Assembly (NCBI GenBank): GCA_032119795.1
Contig: JAUMFO010000004.1
Span: forward strand, 394,288 to 458,287
Reading direction: 5' to 3'
DNA length: 64,000 nucleotides
DNA from: JAGIBJ01 sp032119795
Lineage (GTDB): Bacteria > Actinomycetota > Thermoleophilia > Solirubrobacterales > Solirubrobacteraceae
The stretch's first letter is position 1. Every line of letters begins with the position of its first letter. The position numbers and the translations under genes were made by a program. The notes beneath the pieces were generated by a model, which had not been told where the DNA came from, did not search any database, and worked only from the letters and a program-made list of their open reading frames with translations. Of the stretch, positions 45,901 to 53,765 are shown in pieces.

Positions 45901-48548
45901 AACGTGCCGTCTTTGCCGACGAGCGGGCCGCGGCTGGAGGCGACGTAGGGCGTGTCGCCGGCGTACGCGATCTGGCGCAGGTCGGCGCGAGTCAGTGGCG
46001 AGGCAAGCTTGACGATCTCGGTGGTGATGGGGGCGGGGCGTTTGGGGTTGGTTTTCGTTCCGGCGCTGAGGCGGAGCGCCGCACCGGAGCGGCCAATCGC
46101 CCAGCCGGTGACGGGGACCTCTCCGGGGTTTGATGCGATCGTCGAGTGCGCGTAGGCGACGTCGGTGAGGTTCATGCCACGGGCGTCGCTCATGACTTCT
46201 GGGCGGCCGCCGCTTTCGGATCCAAAGTCGGCGTAGTACGGCAGGTCGCTCTCCCTGGGCGGAGGCGGCACCTGGACCAGGAGGCCGTTGGTTCCAACGA
46301 CCGTGATCGCGTCTGTGGCGTACCAGGCGGCCGCCTGCACGGAGCGACCGGGTCCGTCGAGGACGCGGTAGAGATCGAAGCCGGAGATGATCGGCGAGCG
46401 TCCGTCGGCGAAGTCTCGGCGCAGGTAACCGGACATCAAGCTGACGGTGCCTGGGTCGTCACCTTGGACGGTCGGTGGGGCGACCATGACGTCGATGGGT
46501 GGGTCGTAGAGCTGTGCTGGCGTCCTCGAGCTATACCTCCCCGCGGTGTAGGCACCCGCGGCCGTGACGTGACCGACCAGCCGGGCTCCGCCCGTCCAAC
46601 CGAGTCGGTCGCTGAGGAACGCGGCGGCCTCGGTGTGGCCGCTCGCGCTCTCGGTCTCGCCGAGGCCACCGCGGATGGTGAACCGGGCCCCGTCGAGGCG
46701 AAGGTAGCCGCCGGACGCGCTGGCGTTGCGGGCCGCGCGGCGCCGTTCTTCGGCTTCGTCGTCGTCGCCGACGATCTTGTCTCCGGCCGTGGGCTCGACC
46801 ACGGGGCTCGTGATGATGCGTCCGCCGAATGGGAACGCGGCGTTTGGCGTGGTCGGAGCTGCGCCGGTCGGCAGTTCGCCCTGCGTCGCAAAGGCCTGCG
46901 ACCGGTAGCCACGTGCACTCCCCGTCGGGAACGTCCCCGGCAGTTCGCCGGTGCAGAGCTGGTCGTCGAGCTGGCCCGTGGCGGGTGCGGAGACGTCATT
47001 TCGGTCGGGCGAGCACCAGACGCCCGTCGCGCGAGCCTGCAGGGGACCAAGCGGCGGAGTGGTCGCGGTCGTTGGCGGCGTCGAGGCTGCTGGCGTCGTG
47101 GTCTCGGGGGTCGTCGCTCCCGGCGTGGTCGCCGCCGGCGAGGTGGAGGTTGGGTCGGCGGGGTCGGTCGCCGTCGGGGAGGGTGCGGTCGGCGATGGGG
47201 TCGTCGCGGTGGCAGGCGCCGAGCCGGGCGTGAGATGCACGCTCGCGCTGACCTCCTGGCCGTCGCTGCGCTGCACGAGCACGTCGACCCACCAGTGGCC
47301 CCGAGCCACCGTGAGCGGATCGCCGGGGCGCTCGGTCGGGTTGACGCCCAGCACGCCGCTGGGTCGCGGCCCGCTGAGCAGGGGAGCGTCGATCTCCATG
47401 CGGCGCCAGCCAGCGTGGTTGGCGAGGCGCCGGTACAGGGTGATGCGGTCTGGGGCGGATTCGTCACCGTCGACGAGCGCGACGGCGTCTCCGTCGGGCG
47501 TCGCGGCGATGGCCGCTGGCGTGCTTGCGGGCGTGACGGGCGCGCCAGACGCGTCGAGGAACGGCTCTTCGGTCCAGGTGGCGCCGTCCCAGGCCAGGAT
47601 GCCGTCGCCGCCGGGCGGCGCGATCAGCACGCCGGTTCGGCCGTAGATCGTTGGTGCGGCGGGCGTCGTGGAGTCTGCGTCAGGCGTCTTGGCGTCGATC
47701 ACGGCCAGCGGCGCGAGGTCGGCGACGGCATCGGGGTTGGAGATCGCCGTCGCCGGTGCCAGCAGCGCACCTGACGGGGCTGGCAGAAGTTGGAAACGCC
47801 CATCGGCGCGGCGGGCGAGCAGGCCGCTCGTTGCCGGGGTGCCTTCGCGTCGCACGAGCAGCGCCGCGGCGCCGCTGGGGGTGGACTCGCCAGCGTGCGG
47901 CGACGCGAACGCCGCGCGGGACGTCGCCCCGGGGGTCGTGCCGGCCGGGGCGGCCGGGCCTGCGGGGCGCCAGGTGCCGGCCGCGAGTTCGTCGCCAGCG
48001 GCGTCGAGCGGCGGCTCGGTGCGCTTCCAAGCGCTCGGGCCATGGGGGGCGTCGGCGGTACCAACGAGCAGCACGTTGACGTCGTTCGGCGTCTGGCCGG
48101 TGGGCACGTCCTCAGGCTCGTCGATGGGCGTCGTTTGCGGCGTATCCGGCGCGGGAGGTGTGGTTTCCGGCGTCGTTTCGGGCGTGGTTTCCGGCGTGGT
48201 TTCCGGCGTCGTTTCGGCCGTCGTTGGGAAGGGGAGGTCGCCCGGTATGGGCTCATCCGCGGGCCGTGCGATGGTCGGCGTCGTCGGCGAGGTCCGTGGC
48301 ACCGGCGATGCTGCGCGCGTCTGCCCGACGGCCCACGTCACGACTTCGTCGCCGTCGAGGCCGGCGCCGAACGGGATGATCTCGCGGGCCGTCCCGACCT
48401 GCTCGCCGACCATTCGCGTTGGCGTGGTCGACGGCGCGGCGGCCGTGGGGGCGTCCTGGGCGAACGACAGCGCCGTTGCGGCCGGGAGCGCCAGCGCCAA
48501 GACCACCAGAACCCGCGCGACGCGGGCGTCATGCTGGCGGGGCGTCAC
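42993..48548 (-). CDS. Giant secreted, C-terminally anchored protein with metallophosphoesterase-like region
   Basis: The protein has 1851 residues. A signal peptide (~10-32) is followed by Thr/Pro repeats (TTPETTPETTPE) and a beta-rich, propeller-like half with WDGATW-type strands and ATPDGDAVALVDG. More Thr/Pro linkers follow. A region near 1180-1420 has LLIGGHPSCLD, AVIIGGG, AAIGTGDTM and VVVIDNTGG, recalling calcineurin-like phosphoesterases without a clear full metal set. A late beta domain, a Pro-rich stretch and a final membrane helix (VTLALAGGALALLIAAAG) plus Arg-rich tail follow. The start overlaps the second ftsH stop by 4 bp. Confidence 0.7.
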   Translation of the reverse strand: MTPRQHDARVARVLVVLALALPAATALSFAQDAPTAAAPSTTPTRMVGEQVGTAREIIPFGAGLDGDEVVTWAVGQTRAASPVPRTSPTTPTIARPADEPIPGDLPFPTTAETTPETTPETTPETTPETTPPAPDTPQTTPIDEPEDVPTGQTPNDVNVLLVGTADAPHGPSAWKRTEPPLDAAGDELAAGTWRPAGPAAPAGTTPGATSRAAFASPHAGESTPSGAAALLVRREGTPATSGLLARRADGRFQLLPAPSGALLAPATAISNPDAVADLAPLAVIDAKTPDADSTTPAAPTIYGRTGVLIAPPGGDGILAWDGATWTEEPFLDASGAPVTPASTPAAIAATPDGDAVALVDGDESAPDRITLYRRLANHAGWRRMEIDAPLLSGPRPSGVLGVNPTERPGDPLTVARGHWWVDVLVQRSDGQEVSASVHLTPGSAPATATTPSPTAPSPTATDPADPTSTSPAATTPGATTPETTTPAASTPPTTATTPPLGPLQARATGVWCSPDRNDVSAPATGQLDDQLCTGELPGTFPTGSARGYRSQAFATQGELPTGAAPTTPNAAFPFGGRIITSPVVEPTAGDKIVGDDDEAEERRRAARNASASGGYLRLDGARFTIRGGLGETESASGHTEAAAFLSDRLGWTGGARLVGHVTAAGAYTAGRYSSRTPAQLYDPPIDVMVAPPTVQGDDPGTVSLMSGYLRRDFADGRSPIISGFDLYRVLDGPGRSVQAAAWYATDAITVVGTNGLLVQVPPPPRESDLPYYADFGSESGGRPEVMSDARGMNLTDVAYAHSTIASNPGEVPVTGWAIGRSGAALRLSAGTKTNPKRPAPITTEIVKLASPLTRADLRQIAYAGDTPYVASSRGPLVGKDGTFVIDTNLAAMIEADGRPPEVRTVAALPDGAVVFDGRYVRNSATEPWQRLPSPAEGDVIALALARPSGDPSGGVASLRLQASIADRAKPRVGEIVSDNYVEGPNGEPIEQLLELTSSAPDGRLTELTPAGWIDRTRTPIGVGGRVDLTAPSPPVQAIALEPGGTGWAVGGSGSFRGRYDSPIAAPRSIMVRVDDETVRQPPATGETPPPTATTPEASSPVATTTSVGRDATAPRPRQLPTPTATDPAPTTTEGEPVPTTGTDPAPTTGPDGPGITRATPDSKPIKLLIGGHPSCLDTCTGREDQAPAPLEGVRQALETSRDMRPEGIGAVIIGGGRGSAPGPGLSRAAAQSYADLLRSEPGAPPVFAAIGTGDTMANGDLSADSRTAFTKYVASALQPAPIDAAPADGPRAVELRGLPTPLNATTGEVAAAYAFDVPGESGGAARVVVIDNTGGELRDAKRQEPWLLAMLNDARGAGRAAVVVGSAPLDRDVGKDAVDEAALIDILTAGRAAAYVSTDGEDDSQNERFGLHERSTTVGPAQIPVFHTSALGHSLPLPVRYSIPYSRIRDDDNRLIKDGPLADSVDTGGALLQLTVPADIVTPKSSGPSGPEALDDVDGDSVPVFREFSNPEFTSTIVGDATPIYVPTLIDADNGTRWTDPNNAAAGGQPAPGVGTGTATPYPCRLWYSKAECADALSRSGVFSVDDPSVGYFVRGRLKERKKTDKNKNSVEYESPEIPVDAQGNPIPDSGSPVFCPVKAGTTAVALKVSGKTLRWNIRVSDPPPGYTPAGTAKKCEFFWRNDQNAPTAAKPEAAAPPVPGILKPVAPVPEPSPKPKPSPTPQPLVPVMRPLPLAPPMLGIPTAPQPPATPPVTPNPKIITPVTPTPPSGVSVQQVPSIQSMTVMARETKRETQVATEGADHQATIYRAAPRSDVTLALAGGALALLIAAAGHTAGRRRALARAATRRFLR

Positions 48549-50422
48549 CCGCGAGTCGTGCTCGGCTGGGCCCCGGGGGTAGGCAGGTCTTGCAGAAGGG
48601 CCGTCATCTCGGCCTCGTCGAGGCTTTCGCGCTCGAGGAGTTCGCGGGTCACGCGCTGGAGGATCGGCCAGTGTTCGCGCAGCGTGTCGGAGGCGCGCTG
48701 CTCGGCCACGTCGACGAGTGCGCGGGTCTGCGCGTCGATCGTGTCGAGGGTGGTCTGGGCGACCGAGCCGAGGTCCTGGAGGGACGCGCCGAGGAAGACC
48801 TCGCTGCTGCGCTCGCCGATCGTGATCGAGCCCAGCTCAGACATCCCAAACGAGGTGACCATCGAGCGGGCGAGCGTCGTCGCCGCGTGCAGGTCGTCGT
48901 GGACGGCCGTCGAGAGTTCGCCAAATGCCAGGCGCTCTCCGGCGGCGCCCGCGAGGGTCGTCGCGAGCTGGCGCTCCAGATCGGATCGGCGCAGGACGAC
49001 CTTCTCGCGGTCGCCGTGCAGCACCGATGCGACGCCGAGTTGGCGGCCGCGGGCAACGATCGAGAGGCGGCGCGTGCCGTTGCCGCCGAGGACGCGGGCG
49101 ACGACGGCGTGCGAGGCCTCGTGCGTCGCGATCGAGTGCAGCTCGTTCGGCGTGAGGCGGTGCGTGGTGGTCCGCGGGCCGCCGATCACGCGCTCGATCG
49201 CCTCGTCGAGGTCGGCGACGGTGATCTCCGGCTGGCCAGCGCGCGCCGCGAGGAGCGCCGCCTCGTTGACGACGTTTTCCAGCTCGGCGCCGGTGAATCC
49301 GGGGCAGTGGGAGGCGACGGTGTCGGCGTCGACGTCGGCGGCGACGGGACGCCCGACGAGGTAGAGGTTGAGGATCTGCGCGCGGCCGGAGCGGTCGGGT
49401 GCGTCGACCGTGATCTGGCGGTCGAACCGGCCGGGGCGCAACAGCGCGGGGTCGAGGACGTCTGGGCGGTTCGTGGCGGCGAGGACGACGATGCCGGAGC
49501 CGGCCTCGAAGCCGTCGATCTCCACGAGGAGTTGGTTGAGCGTTTGCTCGCGCTCGTCGTTGCCCTGGCCGACGCCTGCGCCGCGTTTGCGGCCGACGGC
49601 GTCGAGCTCGTCGATGAAGATGATCGCGGGGGAGGCCTCGCGGGCCTGGGCAAACAGGTCGCGGATGCGCGCGGCGCCGACGCCGACGAGCGACTCGACG
49701 AACTCGGCACCCGAGACGGAGAAGAAGTTGGCCCCGGCCTCACCGGCGGTGGCGCGCGCCAGGAGGGTCTTGCCGGTGCCGGGAGGGCCGACGAGCAGTG
49801 CGCCGCGTGGCGCCCGGGCGCCGAGGGCGGCGTAGCGCTCGGGTGATTCGAGGAGGTCGCAGAGTTCGCGCAGCTCGTCGACGGCGGTCGGCGTGCCGGC
49901 GACGTCGGCAAAGGTGGTGCGGCGCTGGCCGCCGGTCTTGGAGCGGCCGCGCCACTTGGAGAACTGACCGATCTCGTCGCCTTTTTGGCCCAGGCGCGCG
50001 AACAGCGTGAACAGGACGACCAGGAACAGGATCGGGAGCAGGACCTGCACGACGAGGCGTCGCGCCTGCTTGCGGCTTTGGGGGTCGACGCGCAGCGGGG
50101 TGGTGGTCTCGCTGAACGCGGCCGCGACCTGTTCGGCGCCGCCGCCGTTGGCTGGGAGGCCGGCGTAGAGCTGGCGGCCGTCGCGCGTGACGATCACGAG
50201 CTGGTGGTCGAAATCCAGCTGCGTGGCGGTGCGTACGTCGTCGGCTTTGACGAGCGCCAGGGCGCCGTTGATGCTCGTCTCTTGGCCGGGGCTACCGGCC
50301 GTCGTTGAGCCCAGGAGCAGGGCAAATGCGATGGCGAGCGCCGCCACCGTGGTGACGAGAAACGCCAAGAAGGGATCGGCGGTCAGCGTGGCGCTTGCGC
50401 GCGGACGTGGGAGTTTGGGCAT
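48545..50422 (-). CDS. Second FtsH-like AAA+ zinc metalloprotease
   Basis: This 625-residue protein has helices at ~17-38 and ~122-142. Walker A GPPGTGKT is at 212-219, Walker B IIFIDELDAVG at 267-277, GRFDR at 331-335 and zinc site HEASH at 434-438. All catalytic elements are present, so it should be active. The extracytoplasmic part is shorter and more divergent than in the ftsH at 40.8 kb. It is translationally coupled to the giant surface protein, suggesting it processes or controls that protein or its export. Confidence 0.92.
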   Translation of the reverse strand: MPKLPRPRASATLTADPFLAFLVTTVAALAIAFALLLGSTTAGSPGQETSINGALALVKADDVRTATQLDFDHQLVIVTRDGRQLYAGLPANGGGAEQVAAAFSETTTPLRVDPQSRKQARRLVVQVLLPILFLVVLFTLFARLGQKGDEIGQFSKWRGRSKTGGQRRTTFADVAGTPTAVDELRELCDLLESPERYAALGARAPRGALLVGPPGTGKTLLARATAGEAGANFFSVSGAEFVESLVGVGAARIRDLFAQAREASPAIIFIDELDAVGRKRGAGVGQGNDEREQTLNQLLVEIDGFEAGSGIVVLAATNRPDVLDPALLRPGRFDRQITVDAPDRSGRAQILNLYLVGRPVAADVDADTVASHCPGFTGAELENVVNEAALLAARAGQPEITVADLDEAIERVIGGPRTTTHRLTPNELHSIATHEASHAVVARVLGGNGTRRLSIVARGRQLGVASVLHGDREKVVLRRSDLERQLATTLAGAAGERLAFGELSTAVHDDLHAATTLARSMVTSFGMSELGSITIGERSSEVFLGASLQDLGSVAQTTLDTIDAQTRALVDVAEQRASDTLREHWPILQRVTRELLERESLDEAEMTALLQDLPTPGAQPSTTRG

Positions 50423-50599
50423 CGCTGCTTGGGTCGAGAGAGTTGACGACTGGCTCGTGCTGGTGGGTACGCAGCGACGCGGGGGAGCGCCGCAGCCTAC
50501 GCGACGGACCGGATTTCCGCGACGGTACGCACCGGAGTAGTCCGGTTGGGGGACGAATGGCCGGTGAACTGACGCAGCGCCGATCGCTGGGGTCGCGGG

Positions 50600-50700
50600 C
50601 CGCGGGCCGCGGGGCGCCGGCCGCTTGGCGCCGGCCGCTTGGTGCGGGGCGCTTGGTGCGGGGCGCTGGGCGCGGGGCGCGGGCGCTTGGCGCGGGGCGG
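50600..50700. repeat. GC-rich short tandem repeats upstream of folP
   Basis: Imperfect copies of GCGCTTGGTGCGGG and GCCGGCCGCTTGGC run from about 50600 to 50700, ending 15 bp before the folP GTG. The rest of the 50423-50715 divergent gap holds no gene. Confidence 0.55.
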
Positions 50701-50715
50701 TGGGATGATCCGCTC

Positions 50716-51525
50716 GTGAGTGACTTCGCGCTGATGGGCGTGCTCAACGTGACCCCCGATTCCTTTAGCGACGGTGGTCGCTGGGCCGATCTCGACGCGG
50801 CCGTCGCGCACGGGGTGCAGCTGGCGGCCGAGGGCGCGGCGATCGTCGACGTCGGCGGCGAGTCGACGCGCCCTGGTGCGGCGCCGGTCGACGAGGCCGA
50901 GGAGCTGCGCCGGACCGAGCCCGTGATCCGCGAGCTGCGCCGGCGCCTGCCGGACTTGGCGCTCTCGATCGACACGACGAAGGCGGCGGTGGCGCAGGCC
51001 GCGATCGAGGCCGGCGCCACCTACGTCAACGACGTGACGGCGCTGCGCGGCGATCCAGCCATGGCCGTGCTGATCGCCGCACACCCCCTCGTGCGCGTGT
51101 GTCTGATGCACATGCGCGGCGAGCCCAGAACGATGCAGGAGGCGCCCCGCTACGACGACGTCGTCGCCGAGGTCGCCGAGTTTCTCCGCGAGCGGCTGAT
51201 CGCGGCCGAGGTGGCGGGGATCGGCCCGGATCGCATCGATCTCGACCCCGGCATCGGCTTCGGCAAGAAGATCGAGCACAACCTCCAGCTGCTCCACCAC
51301 CTCGATCGCATCGTCGCCCTCGGCCAGCCCGTCCTCCTGGGCACCTCCCGCAAGTCGATGCTCGGTCGCATCACCGGCCGAACCGACCCCGCCGACCGCG
51401 TCTTCGCCTCCGTGTCGACGGCCGTCTTGGCCTACTCGGGTGGCGTGCGCGCCTTCCGCGTCCACGACGTCGCCGCCCACCGAGACGCACTCCTCGTCGC
51501 CGAAGCCATCAACGGCGCCCGCTGA
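50716..51525 (+). CDS. folP: Dihydropteroate synthase
   Basis: This 269-residue enzyme condenses pABA with hydroxymethyl-dihydropterin pyrophosphate to dihydropteroate. Motifs are MGVLNVTPDSFSDGG at the N-terminus, VDVGGESTRPGA for loop 2, IDTTK, a MHMRGEPRTMQ loop and GTSRKSM near residue 212. The GTG at 50716 starts directly before the first strand; longer upstream translation is repeat-derived. It is followed by the palindrome array and nuclease gene instead of directly by folB, and folE is absent upstream. Confidence 0.95.
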   Translation: MSDFALMGVLNVTPDSFSDGGRWADLDAAVAHGVQLAAEGAAIVDVGGESTRPGAAPVDEAEELRRTEPVIRELRRRLPDLALSIDTTKAAVAQAAIEAGATYVNDVTALRGDPAMAVLIAAHPLVRVCLMHMRGEPRTMQEAPRYDDVVAEVAEFLRERLIAAEVAGIGPDRIDLDPGIGFGKKIEHNLQLLHHLDRIVALGQPVLLGTSRKSMLGRITGRTDPADRVFASVSTAVLAYSGGVRAFRVHDVAAHRDALLVAEAINGAR

Positions 51526-51580
51526 CGGCGACGCGCCTGGCGCCGGTCCACGAACGCCGCCCGTCTTAGCCAAGGGGGCG

Positions 51581-51756
51581 CAATCAACGCGTTTGGAGCC
51601 GCCTGGAGCGGTTTGAAACTCGTTGATTGGCTGGCTCGGGGCGCAATCGACGCGTTTGGAGCCGCCTGGAGCGGTTTGAAACTCGTTGATTGGGCTGGCT
51701 CGGGGCGCAATCAACGCGTTTGGAGCCGCCTGGAGCGGTTTGAAACTCGTTGATTG
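51581..51756 (+). repeat. Family 2 hairpin array, three 49-bp copies, right flank of nuclease gene's 3' end
   Basis: Copies lie at 51581-51629, 51644-51692 and 51708-51756. Each starts CAATCAACG or CAATCGACG and ends CGTTGATTG, folding into a ~22-bp stem with a CTGGA loop. The A-to-G change at position 6 turns an A-T pair into a G·T wobble. The array lies 55 bp after folP and 20 bp before the nuclease stop. Confidence 0.88.
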
Positions 51757-51775
51757 GGCTGTGGACGGCGACGCC

Positions 51776-52768
51776 TTACGCGGCTCGGCGCTGAAGCAGT
51801 GGCGGGCCCAGCACGAGTTCCTCGATGTCTCTCTCCAGCTGGGGGAGATCGTGGTCGAAGTCCCACTTGGTCACCCGGAGCGTGGGCACCCGGCCCTCCA
51901 CGAGCGCGCGACGATCGCCAGCGCGGTCGCGGTGGTGCTTCCCGCGTGGACGGTGGACCCAGTAGCCGTCGAATTCGATGATCAAGGGGACGTCGGGGTA
52001 AAAGGCGTCGACCTCTTTGGCGGCGAACGGCGGCTTCACGTTCCACAGCGGCTGCGGGAGTCCCTTGCGCTTGATCAGGTCCCTCAGCCATTCCTCCCCG
52101 ATGCTCTTGAACTCCGCCGGCGAGACGCCGACGTGCCTCGTGTGCAGATCTTTGAGTCTCTTGCTGACTTTGCGAGACCGCTCGCGCTCGGCGGCTTCAG
52201 CGAGTTGCCATACCTGCAGTTTGTTGACGGCCCGGGCCTCGTCGACCCACGCGTCGAGCTGACGGGTCGAGGCGTCGGAGTACGGAAGGAAGGCCGCGAA
52301 GTCCCGCATGCATCGCGCGACGGTCGTTGCGCGCACGCCGTGGCGAAACGTCGTCTCGTCGTCGATGTCGAGTCTGCGGGTGGGGTGGACTGAATACCAG
52401 TCGGTGGACTGGACCCTCGCGGCCGCGTCGATGAGCACGTGCACGTGGCGAGGGTCAGGCGGCAGCCAGCGAAGGCGCACGCCCTCCCAGTCCATGGCAG
52501 TTCCGAGGGCGAGTGCCAGACCCCCGGATGCGCCGAGTGCGGACTTGGCGGCAGCTGGGCCGGTCCGCACGGCGCCCGCCAGCCGATAGGCGCCGTTGCC
52601 GTCGCCGATCAAGAAGCCGGTGTTGAGCATCCCGGTGATCTCATGTCGGCTGACGCCGATCGCGAGGATGGCGTGGCGGAGCGCCACCCCGTCCTCGGCG
52701 ACCCGTTCGGTGAGGCGCTCAACTCGTTCGCGAGGCGTGTTGTCGGGGCAATTCGGAGAAGTAGTCAC
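51776..52768 (-). CDS. DUF559/Vsr-like endonuclease-fold protein with AbiEi-like N-terminus
   Basis: The protein has 330 residues from GTG 52768. Residues ~15-70 look like the winged helix of AbiEi-type antitoxins (ITGMLNTGFLIGDGNGAYRLAG). The middle is less clear. Residues ~222-305 match the DUF559/very-short-patch-repair nuclease fold: E226 region, D254 (VDAFYPD), E265-F-D267 (LIIEFDGYW), then RRALVEGRVPTLRVT. The PD-(D/E)XK-type residues appear intact. No toxin partner adjoins it. Palindrome arrays bracket it on both sides. Confidence 0.75.
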   Translation of the reverse strand: MTTSPNCPDNTPRERVERLTERVAEDGVALRHAILAIGVSRHEITGMLNTGFLIGDGNGAYRLAGAVRTGPAAAKSALGASGGLALALGTAMDWEGVRLRWLPPDPRHVHVLIDAAARVQSTDWYSVHPTRRLDIDDETTFRHGVRATTVARCMRDFAAFLPYSDASTRQLDAWVDEARAVNKLQVWQLAEAAERERSRKVSKRLKDLHTRHVGVSPAEFKSIGEEWLRDLIKRKGLPQPLWNVKPPFAAKEVDAFYPDVPLIIEFDGYWVHRPRGKHHRDRAGDRRALVEGRVPTLRVTKWDFDHDLPQLERDIEELVLGPPLLQRRAA

Positions 52769-52850
52769 TACTAGTAAGAGGGCTGGGGCGAGACAAATTC
52801 GCCCCCCCTCGGCCAGCCAGGCTGCAACGTCCCTCTCGACCTGCGCCGGT

Positions 52851-53023
52851 CAATCGACGCGTTTGAAGCCGCCTGGAGCGGTTTGAAACTCGTTGATTGG
52901 GCGGCCGGGGGTCAATCGACGCGTTTGGAGCCGCCTGGAGCGGTTCGAGACTCGTTGATTGGGCGGCCGGGGGTCAATCGACGCGTTTGGAGCCGCCTGG
53001 AGCGGTTTGAAACTCGTTGATTG
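52851..53023 (+). repeat. Family 2 hairpin array, three 49-bp copies, other side of nuclease gene
   Basis: Copies lie at 52851-52899, 52913-52961 and 52975-53023, with an exact 62-bp period and identical 13-bp spacers. They are in the same orientation as the 51.6-kb array. In the middle copy T34 to C and A37 to G give G-C and T·G pairs, so the stem is kept. The first copy has G16 to A, giving A-T instead of G·T. Confidence 0.88.
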
Positions 53024-53107
53024 GGCGGCCGGGAGTTGGGGGCTGGTGGGGCGTTGGCACCGCAGGGGCGTATCCGCCCCGCATTCCCCAGGGGTTGTCT
53101 CCGCCCC

Positions 53108-53222
53108 GCAACCCCTAGCGGTTGCAGCAGCTCTGCAACCCCCAGAGGTTGCGCCGATCCGCAACCGCGAACGGTTGCGCTTTGGCGCGCAAACAGTCGG
53201 ATCCGCAACCCCTGCTGGTTGC
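53108..53222 (-). repeat. Family 3 hairpin array A (four GCAACC-N6-GGTTGC units)
   Basis: Units lie at 53108-53125, 53135-53152, 53161-53178 and 53205-53222, each with perfect 6-bp arms and a different 6-nt loop. Reverse-complemented, this array and its flanks up to about 53235 are nearly identical to 60922-61024. It ends 87 bp before folB. Together with family 2 it fills the 541-bp gap 52769-53309. Confidence 0.85.
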
Positions 53223-53309
53223 AGCCGAAAACAGCCCATTTCGCCTCCCGCCCCCAGCCGGACTCGGGGAGCCGATGGCTGCACCCTGCACCCCTGGTAC
53301 GTTCCAGCG

Positions 53310-53765
53310 ATGTCTGATGAAGACGACGAACTCGACGCCGACGACCTCGATGAATACGACGAAGACGGCGGCGCGACCACCGTCACGATCGAGATCAGCG
53401 GGCTCTCGATCTACACCCACCATGGGGTGAGCGAGGCGGAGCGCGAGATTGGGCAACGCCTGCTGCTCGACATCCGCCTGGAAGTTGGCGACACCGACGC
53501 GACCGTGACGGACCGCGTCGAGGACACCGTCGACTACGGCTCGATCTGCGAATTCGCCGCCCTCGTCGCTCAGCAGCGCAGCTACCGCACGCTCGAGCGC
53601 CTGGCTGCCGAGATCGCCGATCGCATCCTGATCCGCTTCCCCGTGGAGGCGATCAGCGTGAAGGCCGCCAAGCCCGAGCCGCCGATCGCGCTCACCGTCG
53701 AAGAGGTCTCCGTCGAGGTGTGGCGTGAACGCACGCGCCGCCACGACGAGGTCGACGACGACTGA
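53310..53765 (+). CDS. folB: Dihydroneopterin aldolase with acidic N-terminal extension
   Basis: The protein has 151 residues. Residues 1-~22 are an unusual Asp/Glu-rich extension (DEDDELDADDLDEYDEDGG). The core begins TVTIEISGLSIYTHHGVSEAEREIGQ, where the HHGV and following Glu are FolB hallmarks. VDYGSICEF and IRFPVEAISVKAAKPEPP complete the T-fold. It cleaves dihydroneopterin to hydroxymethyl-dihydropterin in folate synthesis. Its stop overlaps the next ATG by one base. Confidence 0.92.
   Translation: MSDEDDELDADDLDEYDEDGGATTVTIEISGLSIYTHHGVSEAEREIGQRLLLDIRLEVGDTDATVTDRVEDTVDYGSICEFAALVAQQRSYRTLERLAAEIADRILIRFPVEAISVKAAKPEPPIALTVEEVSVEVWRERTRRHDEVDDD

Noticed and set aside
42901..50715. 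Insertion sequence or integrated element carrying the FtsH2/surface-protein block
   Set aside because: No transposase, integrase or matching terminal repeat was found at the far end. The 21-bp inverted repeat is confined to one edge.
51776..52768. Type IV toxin-antitoxin (AbiEi/AbiEii) locus
   Set aside because: Only an AbiEi-like N-terminus is seen, fused to a nuclease fold. No AbiEii-type nucleotidyltransferase gene lies on either side.
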